From contig NZ_JAGIOR010000004.1 in NCBI RefSeq assembly GCF_017876795.1, forward strand, positions 360,701-424,700: a DNA stretch of 64,000 nt, in the 5' to 3' direction. The notes below the pieces were generated by a model. That model saw only the letters and a program-made list of their open reading frames with translations, was not told the DNA's origin and ran no database searches. Origin of the DNA: Rhizobium leguminosarum (lineage in GTDB: Bacteria; Pseudomonadota; Alphaproteobacteria; Rhizobiales; Rhizobiaceae). Shown here piece by piece: positions 34,441-44,700 of the stretch. Position numbers and translations under genes: made by a program. The first letter of the stretch is position 1, and the number at the start of each line of letters is the position of its first letter.

Positions 34441-36063
34441 ATGATTCGTATCGAGAATATCAGCAAACAACTCAGTCACCGGATCCTCTTCATCGAGGCG
34501 TCTGCAGCTCTCAACAAAGGCGAGAAGATTGGTCTCGTCGGCTCGAACGGTGCCGGCAAGACGACGATCTTCCGGATGATCAACGGTGAGGAGCAGCCAG
34601 ACGAAGGGCAGGTCTCTTGCGAGAAGGGCGTCACCATCGGGTACTTCAACCAGGACGTCGGCGAGATGGCGGGCCACAGTGCCGTCGCCGAGGTGATGAA
34701 CGGCGCCGGCCCGGTCAGCCTCGTTGCCGGGCAATTGCGTGAGCTCGAGGCGGCCATGGCCGATCCCGAGCAGGCCGACGACATGGACAAGATCATCGAG
34801 CGCTACGGCGAGGTGCAGGCGCGCTACGAGGAACTGGACGGCTATGCGCTCGAAGGGCGCGCCCGCGAAGTGCTCGCCGGCCTGAGCTTCAGCCAGGAGA
34901 TGATGGACGGCGATGTCGGCGCTTTGTCGGGCGGTTGGAAGATGCGCGTGGCGCTCGCCCGCATCCTGCTCATGCGTCCTGATGTCATGCTGCTCGACGA
35001 GCCGAGCAACCATCTGGATCTCGAAAGCCTGATCTGGCTGGAGGAGTTCCTGAAAGGCTACGAGGGCGCGCTGCTGATGACCTCGCATGACCGCGAGTTC
35101 ATGAACCGCATCATCACCAAGATCATCGAGATCGACGGCGGTACGTTGACGACCTATTCGGGCGATTACGAATTCTACGAGCAGCAGCGGGCGCAGAACG
35201 AAAAGCAGCAGCAGGCCCAGTTTGAACGCCAGCAGGCCATGCTCGCCAAGGAAATCAAGTTCATCGAACGGTTCAAGGCGCGCGCCTCGCATGCATCGCA
35301 GGTACAAAGCCGCGTCAAGAAGCTGGAGAAGATCGACCGGGTGGAGCCGCCCAAGCGCCGTCAGGTGGTCTCCTTCGAGTTTCAGCCGGCGCCGCGATCC
35401 GGCGAAGACGTGATCAACCTGAAGAACGTGCACAAGAAATACGGCAGTCGAAGCATCTATGAAGGGCTGGATTTCATGGTGCGGCGCCGGGAACGCTGGT
35501 GCATCATGGGCATCAACGGCGCTGGCAAGTCGACATTGCTGACGCTGGTGACGGGTACCGCCGAGCCCGATGAAGGCAGCGTCGCTCTCGGCGCCAGCGT
35601 CAAGATGGGTTATTTCGCCCAGCACGCCATGGATATTCTCGACGGCGAGCACACTGTCTTCCAATCACTGGAAGACCGGTTCCCGCAGGCGGGGCAGGGG
35701 CCTTTGCGGGCGCTCGCCGGATGTTTCGGCTTCTCCGGTGATGATGTCGAGAAGCGGTGCCGCGTATTGTCTGGCGGCGAGAAGGCGCGGCTGGTCATGG
35801 CGATTATGCTGTTCGACCCGCCGAACCTGCTCGTGCTCGATGAGCCGACGAACCATCTCGACCTCGACACCAAGGAGATGCTGATCAAGGCGCTGTCGCA
35901 ATATGAGGGCACGATGCTGTTTGTTTCGCACGACCGGCATTTCCTGGCCGCACTCTCCAACCGAGTGCTGGAGCTGACGCCGGATGGTATCCATCAATAT
36001 GGCGGTGGCTACACGGAATATGTGGCGCGCACCGGCCACGAGGCGCCGGGTCTCAGGAGCTGA
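34441..36063 (+). CDS. ABC-F family ATPase (translation/ribosome factor)
   Basis: A 540-residue soluble protein with two ABC domains and no membrane part. Walker A motifs are VGSNGAGKTTIF (about 35-46) and GINGAGKSTLL (about 357-367). Signatures are LSGGWKMRVALARIL and LSGGEKARLVMAIML. A charged helical linker between them (EKQQQAQFERQQAMLAKEIKFIERFKARA) is the P-site tRNA interaction motif of ABC-F proteins. Closest by layout to YbiT/EttA-like factors. It acts at the ribosome; no antibiotic role is implied by sequence alone. Confidence 0.92.
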   Translation: MIRIENISKQLSHRILFIEASAALNKGEKIGLVGSNGAGKTTIFRMINGEEQPDEGQVSCEKGVTIGYFNQDVGEMAGHSAVAEVMNGAGPVSLVAGQLRELEAAMADPEQADDMDKIIERYGEVQARYEELDGYALEGRAREVLAGLSFSQEMMDGDVGALSGGWKMRVALARILLMRPDVMLLDEPSNHLDLESLIWLEEFLKGYEGALLMTSHDREFMNRIITKIIEIDGGTLTTYSGDYEFYEQQRAQNEKQQQAQFERQQAMLAKEIKFIERFKARASHASQVQSRVKKLEKIDRVEPPKRRQVVSFEFQPAPRSGEDVINLKNVHKKYGSRSIYEGLDFMVRRRERWCIMGINGAGKSTLLTLVTGTAEPDEGSVALGASVKMGYFAQHAMDILDGEHTVFQSLEDRFPQAGQGPLRALAGCFGFSGDDVEKRCRVLSGGEKARLVMAIMLFDPPNLLVLDEPTNHLDLDTKEMLIKALSQYEGTMLFVSHDRHFLAALSNRVLELTPDGIHQYGGGYTEYVARTGHEAPGLRS

Positions 36064-36160
36064 CGATTATTTTCCCGGCATGTCGAAACCGCCAGGCTCG
36101 AAGCGACCAGCAGAGAGCTGGCCATCGATATCGGTGGACGATCGGAGCAACGGAGGAGAA

Positions 36161-36553
36161 ATGCCCATGCTGCTGGATAGGATCGAGGTCATCACCCTGT
36201 TCGTCGACAATATCGACGAGGCGAGGGCATTCTATCAAAAGGTCTTTGCCGCCGATGTCGTCTACCAGGACTCTGTCTGCTCGGTGCTGAAATTTTCGGG
36301 AACGATGGTCAATCTGCTCCGGGTGACGGAAGCGCCGCAGCTGGTCGAGCCCTCGCCGGTGGCGGCATCCGGTTCGGGCAGTCGCGTCCTGCTGACGATC
36401 AAGGTCGACGATGTCGATGTGGTCTGCGCGGAACTTCGCAGGTTTGGCGTGATGCTGCTCAATGGTCCGATCGATCGTCCATGGGGCCGCCGTACGGCGG
36501 CCTTTGCCGATCCGTCCGGCCACGTCTGGGAGGTCGCGCAGGAACTGCGCTGA
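36161..36553 (+). CDS. VOC-fold (glyoxalase-like) protein
   Basis: A 130-residue protein of the vicinal oxygen chelate superfamily. ITLFVDNIDEARAFYQKVFAADVVYQD begins the first beta-alpha-beta unit and AAFADPSGHVWEVAQELR ends the second. GGAGGAG stands just ahead of ATG 36161, which is therefore preferred over earlier codons. The metal ligands are not all clear and the substrate is unknown. It lies 97 bp after the ABC-F gene. Confidence 0.85.
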   Translation: MPMLLDRIEVITLFVDNIDEARAFYQKVFAADVVYQDSVCSVLKFSGTMVNLLRVTEAPQLVEPSPVAASGSGSRVLLTIKVDDVDVVCAELRRFGVMLLNGPIDRPWGRRTAAFADPSGHVWEVAQELR

Positions 36554-36622
36554 CGTTGCATCTAAGGCCTTGGCACGTCGCTTCCTTCACGCGAAGGGCG
36601 TGATTCGGGGGGTATTGCCACG

Positions 36623-37213
36623 ATGATGACCAAATTCCGTGGTGTTCGGAGCCCTCTTCATGCAATCGGGGACGGGCGCAACGGCATGGACTGGATCAAT
36701 CGCTATATCGATCAGCCGCTACTGCACGGCGCGGCGGGCTTGCTGCGGAGTTGGCATCTCCGGACGCGGCAACCGCCGGAGCTGTTGGAGCCGGCATGGA
36801 ATCTCGTCGTACTCTCCTTTCTCCTGATCGCCAGCGGGCAGGTCATGGCTGGCAAACCTTTCGCGCTCAGTGTTGCCGCGCTGCTCATGCTGGCGCTGCC
36901 GTCCGCGCGAAAACTGCTTTCGTCGATAAAGGCGAGGGGAGGCGGTTACGGCGCCCGGGAATACAAGTCGCTGAGAGCGCGCGCCATCGCCAAACGTGAG
37001 GCGGAATGGTCGGTGCGGATCATCGTCCTGTTCGCCTCCGCCTGCCTTCCGTTCATCGCCCGCATCGACGATCCGGTGGGAGCCAGTTTCATGCTTGGAG
37101 CAAGCATCTGGTTCGTCCTGACCGGGCCGCTCAAGGCCTATCTCGATGCGGCCGAGCCTCCCGAGCCGAATGAAGGCGACCGGATGTTCAGCGGCGCCTT
37201 TCATTTCGGCTAA
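36623..37213 (+). CDS. Hypothetical membrane protein
   Basis: A 196-residue protein with four likely membrane segments (LVVLSFLLIASGQVMAG, ALSVAALLMLALP, IIVLFASACLPFIARI, ASFMLGASIWFVLTGPL). An arginine-rich cytosolic stretch (REYKSLRARAIAKREAEW) lies between the pairs. I do not recognise the family. The ATG at 36623 is used; another ATG at 36626 is equally possible. Confidence 0.7.
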   Translation: MMTKFRGVRSPLHAIGDGRNGMDWINRYIDQPLLHGAAGLLRSWHLRTRQPPELLEPAWNLVVLSFLLIASGQVMAGKPFALSVAALLMLALPSARKLLSSIKARGGGYGAREYKSLRARAIAKREAEWSVRIIVLFASACLPFIARIDDPVGASFMLGASIWFVLTGPLKAYLDAAEPPEPNEGDRMFSGAFHFG

Positions 37214-37314
37214 CCAAAGCCGATGCGACGTCGCATGCGCCGGCCGTGAGACGGGCAGGGAACCAAATGGGGGCGGCCTCCGTTATCTCCGCAGCAACGT
37301 AAAAGGAGATTGCG

Positions 37315-37479
37315 ATGCTTTATTACGCTCTGGTGTTTCTCGTTGTGGCCTTGATTGCCGGCGTCCTCGGATTTGGCGGTATAGCAGGAGCTTCAGCTTC
37401 TATTGCCCAGGTTCTGTTCTTCATTTTCCTGGTGTTGTTCGTCGTGTCGCTCGTCATGCGCTTTATGCGAAGAGTATAG
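37315..37479 (+). CDS. DUF1328 small membrane protein
   Basis: A 54-residue protein with two hydrophobic helices ([20 protein letters not shown] and [21 protein letters not shown]) and the basic end RFMRRV, matching the DUF1328/YtjA family. AAAGGAG lies eight bases before the ATG. A strong terminator follows. Such genes are often stress-induced in alphaproteobacteria; the role is unknown. Confidence 0.88.
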   Translation: MLYYALVFLVVALIAGVLGFGGIAGASASIAQVLFFIFLVLFVVSLVMRFMRRV

Positions 37480-37502
37480 CGCGAGTAGATAAAGTATAAA
37501 AA

Positions 37503-37528
37503 CCCGGCGAACACATCGCCGGGTTTTT
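37503..37528 (+). terminator. Rho-independent terminator after the DUF1328 gene
   Basis: CCCGGCGA (37503-37510) pairs perfectly with TCGCCGGG (37516-37523) around a five-base loop, followed by five T residues. Confidence 0.9.
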
Positions 37529-37889
37529 CTGTATTGACCCCTCCGCTTTGACGTCTCGCTTCGGCCGATGCGGTCGGTTGGTTCGGGCCGGCCAAAAATG
37601 AACCGGTGGCCTCCGCAGAAAACCGACTTCGCTCAGGATCGTGCCTTTCCGGCAACCATTCCTGACAACATCATGAAATAACCGGATGGCGCGAATTAAT
37701 GCCTTCGAAATGTCCCAATGGGGCTGAACCGTAAGCGTGTTTGTCGCTTGCGCATCTTCTGCGCTCTGACAGCAATGAGAAGATGGATACCGGATCGGGA
37801 TCGTTTTGCGGTTCCGTTCGTTATCTGTTGCCGAATCTGGTGGCGAGTAGCCGGGTATGCTCCCGTCACGATTTGAGAAGGAGAGACTT
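37529..37889. other. Intergenic stretch before the DUF992 gene
   Basis: Nothing coding is supported in these 360 bp. The DUF992 promoter should lie here, and GAAGGAGAG directly precedes that gene's ATG. Confidence 0.4.
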
Positions 37890-38411
37890 ATGAACAAAAT
37901 TCTTGCAAAGGCACTTGCCGCGGTATCGTTGACGTTGGTTGGCGCTGGGGCGGTCAATGCCGCCGACCTCGTCACCAGGGCGTATGAAGAGCCGGACCTG
38001 CGCAATGGTGTCAAAATCGGTTACCTCACCTGCGATATCGGCGGCGGTACAGGTTATGTGCTCGGTTCATCCAAGGAAGCCGATTGCATCTTCCAGTCGA
38101 CTGTCGGCAACGAGCTGTCGGATCGTTATACCGGCGAGATGAGAAAGCTCGGCATCGACCTTGGCTTTACCACCCGCAGCCGCCTGATCTGGGCCGTTTT
38201 CGCGCCGACCGCCGGTTATCACCGCGGATCGCTCTCCGGCCTCTATGTCGGCGCCACCGCCGAAGCGACGCTCGGTGCCGGTGTCGGCGCCAATCTTCTG
38301 GTTGGCGGCACTTCCGGCTCGATCCATCTGCAGACGGTCAGCCTGACCGGCCAGCTTGGCCTCAACGTTGCGGCCGGCAGTGCGTCGATGACGCTGACAG
38401 CCGCGAATTGA
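37890..38411 (+). CDS. DUF992 exported protein
   Basis: A 173-residue protein with a clear signal peptide (MNKILAKALAAVSLTLVGAGAVNA, cut before ADLV). The mature part has VKIGYLTCDIGGGTGYVLGSSKEADCIF, the two-cysteine DUF992 motif, and glycine-rich LYVGATAEATLGAGVGANLLVGG. Likely a periplasmic or outer-membrane-associated beta protein of unknown role, common in Rhizobiales. GAAGGAGAG precedes the ATG. Confidence 0.9.
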   Translation: MNKILAKALAAVSLTLVGAGAVNAADLVTRAYEEPDLRNGVKIGYLTCDIGGGTGYVLGSSKEADCIFQSTVGNELSDRYTGEMRKLGIDLGFTTRSRLIWAVFAPTAGYHRGSLSGLYVGATAEATLGAGVGANLLVGGTSGSIHLQTVSLTGQLGLNVAAGSASMTLTAAN

Positions 38412-38502
38412 TACGCCTTTCGGCGCCCCGCCGCGACGCGGCAGGGCGCCACCCCTCTGAAGGGCGATTTTACGCCCCAACATGCCCCGGCCGGATCACG
38501 AC

Positions 38503-38973
38503 ATGATGGATATTCGAACGGCAACGCCCGACGAGGATGAGATCCTAGTGGGACACCATCTGAAGATCTGGGACAGCTACGGCACGCCACCTGAACACTA
38601 CAAGCCCGATGCAGCGGCGCGGATCCTGTCTTTCATCAGAAGCGGACGCGAGGAGCGGCGTCTGACTTCGTTCCTTGCCATCGTCGACGGTGAAATCGCC
38701 GGTTCCGCCTCGTGCCAGATGCACCAATCACCATTTCCGGAGATCATCCAGCCGGAACAGCGACTGCATGGCTATATCTGGTCCGTCTATGTCGCCGACG
38801 CCTTCCGCCGGCGCGGCATCGCATTGGCGCTGACCAACAAGGCCGTCGACTATCTGAAGTCGATCGGCTGCACGACGGCCGTCATCCATGCCTCGGATGC
38901 AGGTGAGCCGGTCTACCGGGCCGCTGGGTTTGAACTGGCGAAGGAAATGCGCCTGCAGTTTCCGGCGGAGTAA
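38503..38973 (+). CDS. GNAT-family N-acetyltransferase
   Basis: About 156 residues. The acetyl-CoA motif is in IWSVYVADAFRRRGIALALTNKAVDYLKSIGCT (V/I-x-x-x-x-R-R-x-G-I-A/G). The end motif is DAGEPVYRAAGFELAKEMRLQF. It starts at MMDIRTATPDEDE (38503); an in-frame ATG at 38482 is possible. The substrate is unknown. It lies between the DUF992 gene and a convergent LysR gene. Confidence 0.88.
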   Translation: MMDIRTATPDEDEILVGHHLKIWDSYGTPPEHYKPDAAARILSFIRSGREERRLTSFLAIVDGEIAGSASCQMHQSPFPEIIQPEQRLHGYIWSVYVADAFRRRGIALALTNKAVDYLKSIGCTTAVIHASDAGEPVYRAAGFELAKEMRLQFPAE

Positions 38974-39013
38974 CGGACGGCGATGGCCGTAGCGCCGACG
39001 GCGCGTCTTCCGC

Positions 39014-39949
39014 CTACGCTTTTGCCCGGCCGGGTGCGACAAAAGCGGCGATCGTCGCCTCGTCATGGCCGGCCTCGCGCAGGAAGCGGCTGGCGAATTC
39101 GATGGCGGGGCTTCTGAGTGCATCGTCCGGCCGAATCAGGTGGAAGGCCACATGATTGTCGAGCGTCCGCTCCGACACGGCGACGACGCGCCTGGCTGCA
39201 AGCGCGGCATCCGACAGCGGCGGCCGGGCGAGAGCGATGCCGAGCCCTTGTACACAGGCATCGACGACCAGATTGTAATCCTCAAAGCGACGGTCGCGGC
39301 CGCGTGGCGTGTAGTCGACGCCCTCGCGCGCAAGCCAGCGACGCCAGCCTTCGATATTGGAGTCGTGCAGGATCGGCAGGTCGAGCAGCGAAACAGCATC
39401 GGAGCGCTGGCCGAGCCGGTCTGCCAGGGCCGGGGCGGCGATCGGATACGATTTCTCATGCCAGAGCGACAGGGCGCGCACGCCGGCCCACGGCCCTTTG
39501 CCGCAGCGAATGGCAAGGTCTGTGCCTTCGCCGAAATCCGCCAGCCGGTGTTCGAGCGTCAGCTCGACATGCAGCTCGTTTCCTTCGAGCTTCGGCAGAC
39601 GCTGAAACAGCCACAACGAGGCGACCGAGGGGGTCACCGAAAGGCGCACCACCGCCTTATTGCGGCGAGGCAGCCAGCGTTCGCCGCTACTGCCGAGCAA
39701 GGCAAGCGCTTCCTCCGCCCGTGCGAAAAACCGCATGCCCTCCGGCGTCAGCCGCACGCCTCTGGCTTCGCGGGCAAAGAGGCGCACCCCCATCCAGCGC
39801 TCGAGGCGCGAGACCTGCCGCGACACCGCGCCATGCGTGATACCACTTTCCTCGGCCGCGGCCGAAAACGATCCAAGCCGGGCGGCGCGGGCAAAGGTCT
39901 CGAGCGTATCGAGCGGCGGAAGCACTGGCGAGCTGTGAACCATAGACAC
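39014..39949 (-). CDS. LysR-family regulator
   Basis: A 311-residue LysR regulator with the helix-turn-helix TFARAARLGSFSAAAEESGITHGAVSRQVSRLERWMGVRLFAREARG (about 14-60). A GcvA-like effector domain follows (AIRCGKGPWAGVRALSLWHEKSYPIAAPALADRLG). It is divergent from the EamA exporter gene with a short gap, the usual arrangement for a LysR regulator and its target. Confidence 0.92.
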   Translation of the reverse strand: MSMVHSSPVLPPLDTLETFARAARLGSFSAAAEESGITHGAVSRQVSRLERWMGVRLFAREARGVRLTPEGMRFFARAEEALALLGSSGERWLPRRNKAVVRLSVTPSVASLWLFQRLPKLEGNELHVELTLEHRLADFGEGTDLAIRCGKGPWAGVRALSLWHEKSYPIAAPALADRLGQRSDAVSLLDLPILHDSNIEGWRRWLAREGVDYTPRGRDRRFEDYNLVVDACVQGLGIALARPPLSDAALAARRVVAVSERTLDNHVAFHLIRPDDALRSPAIEFASRFLREAGHDEATIAAFVAPGRAKA

Positions 39950-40027
39950 ATTTGATCATCGATTGCGATGCTTTTCAAGCACGCATCGAAGGCCTAATCC
40001 ATTGTCGAAGAACAAATGGAGGCGAAA

Positions 40028-40934
40028 ATGACCATGGCGGCAAGCGCACCGATTTCGGCAAAACAGCAGGGCGGGTTCGATCTGGTGGCCTTCGGCGCGA
40101 TCCTCGTCACAATCCTCTTCTGGGCGTCCTCCTTCGTGGTGATCCGCATCTGTCTCGGACCGTTGACGCCGATCGAACTGGCGACCGCGCGGTATGTGGC
40201 AGCCGGCGCCATCGCGCTGGTTTACCTCGTGATCTACCGGCCGTTGCCGGAAAAACGCGATTTCGTCCGCCTTTCCATCGCCGCGGTGCTCTTCATCGCC
40301 GCTTAATGCGGTTTTGTTGAACACCGGTGAGCAGACGGTTGCGGCAGGGCCGGCGAGCTTCATCATCAACACCATGCCCGTCTTCACCGCCCTCATCGCC
40401 ACGTTCGCGCTCGGTGAACGCTTCGGCCGCTGGGGCTGGGCCGGCACGGCGGTTTCCTTCGGCGGCGTAGCGCTGATTGCGGTTGCCTCCGACGGCGGCT
40501 TCAAGCTTGATCCGAATGCCATCCTCATCCTCGGCGCAGCGCTTTGCTCGGCGATCGCGAGCGTGCTGCAGAAGCCGTTGCTCGGGCGGATGCCGGCGCT
40601 TGCCGTCACTGCCTGGATTCTGCTGATTGGTTCCGTGCCGCTGTTTCCGGCTGTACCGGCGACGATCCAGGCTCTGGCCGCCGCCCCGGCGGAGGTGAAC
40701 TGGGGCGTTGCCTATCTGGTCATCTTCCCGACTGCGATCGGCTACCTCACCTGGGCGATCGCGCTGAAGCGGCTGACGGCCGCCCGGGCTTCGAACTTTC
40801 TCTATGGCGTTCCGCCGGTCGCCACGCTGATCGGTTTCCTCTGGCTGGGTGAGACGCCGACGGCGCTTGGCGCCGTCGGTGGCGTCATGGCGATCCTCGG
40901 TGTGCTCGTCGTCAATGTGATGCGGAAGCGATAG
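40028..40934 (+). pseudogene. EamA/DMT-family exporter, frameshifted
   Basis: The first frame encodes AILVTILFWASSFVVIRICLGPLTPIELATARY and stops at the TAA at 40304-40306. The second frame resumes with LLNTGEQTVAAGPASFIINTMPVFTALIATFALGERF and runs to 40934. Deleting one A in CGCTTAATGCG restores AAYAVLLNTGEQ and one protein of about 300 residues with ten membrane segments. The intact protein would export a small metabolite under control of the divergent LysR gene. GGAGG supports ATG 40028. Confidence 0.85.
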
Positions 40935-40958
40935 CCGCAAATTGGCCCCGGAAGGTGA

Positions 40959-41581
40959 TCAGGTCTCGCCCCAGACCTGGCGGAGTAGCCCGTCCCGCCC
41001 AAACTCTTCCCAACCCCGTAGCTTTGCGGACGCTTCTTCGGTGAGGTCTTGCGATGCCGCAGTCGCGTTACTGTCCTTCTTCAGTGAACGCGTCAGCTTC
41101 GCCTTGTAGGCCGCCCTCCGCCTGTTCTCCGTGGCAGCCGCGGTGCCCTCTTCACGCCACTCTTCGACAGCGCCCCGGTCGAGTAGATCCTCGACTATCC
41201 GTGGTTCGAAGACGTGAAAGGTGATCTGCCTGGCGCGGCCCGGAAGCTTCACCGTTGGCGTTCCCGCGCTGGGCAGACGACCGTCCTCTAGCCAGCGACG
41301 TCTCTCGGTCGTTGAGATCGTGAGGATGTCCTCGATTTCGCGCGGGATGACCGGCAGGCTTTCGATGCCTTCGAGCGACTTCGCAATGACCGCCGAGGCA
41401 TGACGAAACTCGCATTCGAGCTTTCAGGCATTGCCAGCGTGAAAACCCTCCCGCTGATGTCGAGCGATTTTCGGATGGACGACGGGAGACGCGCACGGAT
41501 TTCCAAGAGGATTCCCTTGGCGCGCACCGAAGACCCTAGAGTGGCCGCGGGCGGCAGCGTCCACGTTTCGACCAGGAGTGT
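40959..41581 (-). pseudogene. Conserved hypothetical protein, frameshifted
   Basis: From ATG 41581 one frame reads TLLVETWTLPPAATLGSSVRAKGILLEIRARLPSSIRKSLDISGRVFTLAMPESSNA. The next frame takes over with EFRHASAVIAKSLEGIESLPVIPREIEDILTISTTERRRWLEDGRLPSAG to the stop at 40959. One missing base near 41422 (GC-GAG) explains the break. The middle looks like a helix-turn-helix-like module (ILTISTTERRRWLEDGRLP), so it may bind DNA. I do not know the family name. Confidence 0.6.
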
Positions 41582-41762
41582 CATTCTTCTTGCTTTTCGC
41601 CATGCGCACACAGATGGGGCCAAGGCGCAGCCCCGTCAACGATCACGACGTTGATACATTGAGCTCCCGATCCCCGCCAAAACGAACAGCTCCTGCGCCA
41701 TAGCGTGGTACGATGCCGACGTTCGTGGTATTTTTGAGACCGGTGGAGCGGGATCAACGTCG

Positions 41763-44700
41763 ATGCAGACGATTGAGGATTGGCTAGGTCAACTCGGTCT
41801 CGGCAAGTACGCCGACACCTTCGTCGAGAATGACGTCGATCTGCGAGCACTCCCTCATCTTGGCGAATCCGACCTCCAGGAGCTCGGCGTCTCGCTTGGG
41901 CACCGGAAGATTATTCTGGCTGCTATAAACGAACTTGCGCATCAACGTCCGGACGAGCAGCCTCCTGCATTAGCCGCTACCGAGGTCGAATCTGAAACTG
42001 CGGCTGACCGGCGATTGCTCAGCGTGCTCTTCTGCGACCTGGTCGGGTCGACAGCGCTATCAGCGCAGCTCGATCCGGAAGACATGCACGAGTTGACCCG
42101 CCATTATCAGGATAGCGTCGCCGGCGCGGTCACGCGCTTCGGGGGCTACGTCGCCAAATATCTCGGAGATGGCGTGCTAGCTTATTTCGGATGGCCTATG
42201 GCTTACGAGGACCATGCCGAGCGTTCAATCCGGGCCGGCCTCGAGGCGATGGCCGCCGTCGACGCCTTGCAGTCGCCCAACGCGCAGCGATTGAAGGCTC
42301 GCATCGGCATCGCATCCGGGCGCGTGGTCGTTGGCAACACCGACGGCAGCACGAAGGAGCGTGCATCAATCGCGGGAGACACTCCCAACCTGGCAGCACG
42401 CCTGCAGGCCGCGGCCGCCCCAGGCCAGATCGTGGTCTCCGACAGCACCCGCCGCCTCGCCGGGCAGTCGTTCGAAATCGAGAGCCTCGGCGCGCAGCAG
42501 CTCAAAGGCTTCACCTCGCCGATTCCGCTGTTCGAAGTCCGCGGTCAGCGAGAGGTGGATAGTCGTTTCGAAGCCGCGCATGCCAGCGGGCTTTCGAAAT
42601 TTGTCGGCCGCGTTAGTGAGATCGGCCTGCTGCTCGAACGGTGGGAGTTGGCAAAGGCCGGGCAGGGCCAGGCGGTCTTCCTGTCGGGGGAGGCTGGCAT
42701 CGGCAAATCCCGCCTTATCGAGGCTTTCGAAGACCATCTGCAAGAGACGCAGCATGAACTCATCCGATTGCAGTGTTCACCCTATCACGCTACCTCGGCC
42801 TTTTACCCGATCGTCGAGCGACTGAGCCGGGTCGCGTCGTTTGCGCCGGCAGATGATTGGAACACGCGCGTCGAAAAGTTTCGCACCCTTGTTCGCCGCT
42901 ACGGCGAAAATCCTTCCGAAGTTGGCGCGATCTATGCCGAGCTGCTTTCGCTCGACGTCGGCGACGAGTTCAGGCCGCCGGATCTTTCCGCCCACCAGCG
43001 CAAGGAACTTCTCGTCCGCACTTTGGTGAACCGTTTGCTGCTTGCGGCCAGGATGGCACCGGTGCTCATGGTTTTCGAAGACGCGCACTGGATGGATCCG
43101 TCCACCAGCGAAGTGCTGAGAGAACTCGTCAGCCGGCTTCACGGCGCCGCCGCCCTCGTCGTCGTGACCCACCGACCGGAATGGAGCGCGAACTGGGCAA
43201 GCGGACTGGCGCAGGCGACGACGCTCTCCGTTGGGCGCCTGACCAGGCAACAGATGCGTGAGCTGATCGAATCGATGGTGTCCGACATTCCCGAAGAGCT
43301 CGCCGAAAGGATTGCGGAGCGAACGGACGGAGTGCCGCTGTTCGTCGAGGAGTTGACCCGCTCGGTCGTGGAGAGCGGAAAGCCGTCGTCGCTCAACGCA
43401 GAAATCCCGGACAGTCTGCAGGGCTCCCTGATGACACGTCTCGATCGTTTGGCGACGACAGCCAAGGAGATCGCCCAGATTGCCGCCGTAATAGGCAGGG
43501 AATTCGATCGCGGCCTTCTTTCGAAGATCGCAGGCCTCGACGACCGAGCGCTCGAGACAGCACTGAACCAGCTCGAGTCCAGCCAGATCGTCGTCGAAGG
43601 CGGCGTCTTGAATGATGCTCTCGTTTTTCGACATGCGCTTATTCAGGATGCGGCCTACCAATCGCTCCTCAACCGGCGCCGGCGGCATTTCCACGAGAGG
43701 ATCGCCAGGGTTCTGGTCGAACAGTATGACGATGTCGCAGCCACGCAGCCCGAACTCATCGCCCAGCACTACGAGAAAGCGCAACGGATTGAGCTCGCGC
43801 TTCCCTACTGGATGAAGGCGGGAGAACGCGCCCTTGCACGATCAGCCAACTACGAGGCGGTCGACAATTTCCAGAACGCCTTGGCAATCGCAGAGCAGTT
43901 GCCTGAAGGAGCTGCGCGCCAAAGGGACCTGCTTACCGCGATCCTAAAACTCGGCGACGCCTTGTTCGCTGCGGGTCGCATGACGGATTCGCTGGCGAAA
44001 TACAGGCTGGCCGCCCCATTGGCACGCAAAGCGGCCGACACGCAAGCCTTTGTTCGCGCAGTGATTGGTCTCGACGGCTCCAAATTCCTCTCATCGAATT
44101 CGCTTGCCGAAACGGTGCCGCTTCTCGAGGAAGCCCTCGAGATGGTTGAACCGGCGGATAAGAGTTCACGGTGCCAGCTTCTCAGCCGCCTTGCGCGGGC
44201 ATACACCTACCTGAGCGACAGCAAGAACGCCGCAAAATGCCATCGTGAAGGAATCGAACTGGCCCGACGGGTTGGCGATAAGACTGCACTTGTGGAACTC
44301 TCCGCTCTGCCATTCCTGACGCCGGCACCGGTCAAGTCCGTCATGGAGAGAAACGACCGAATCGCTCGCGTGGATGAAATAAGACGCCTCGCGAGTGAGA
44401 TCGACGACGACGATGTGCAAAGCCGAGCGCTTTCGGTTGACGCCTATGTCTCTACGGAACTCGGCGATCGCGCACGAGCCGATCGGGCGGTTGACGCGCT
44501 GGACGAACTTGGTACCAAGCGGCAGCATCTCAACGTCCAGTTCTACGCTCGCATCGCAAGAGCGATGATGGCCATCCTTGATGGAAGGTTCACCGCCGCG
44601 GAGGAGCTTGCTGAAGAAGCACTGAAGTTGGGCATGCGGACCCTTGGCGCTGCGCCCGAGGGCGTTTACGGCATGCAGATGTTCGCGATCCGACGGGAGC

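Noticed and set aside
34423-35664. A 413-codon minus-strand open frame opposite the ABC-F gene
   Set aside because: Shadow frame; the plus strand carries both ABC domains with all motifs.
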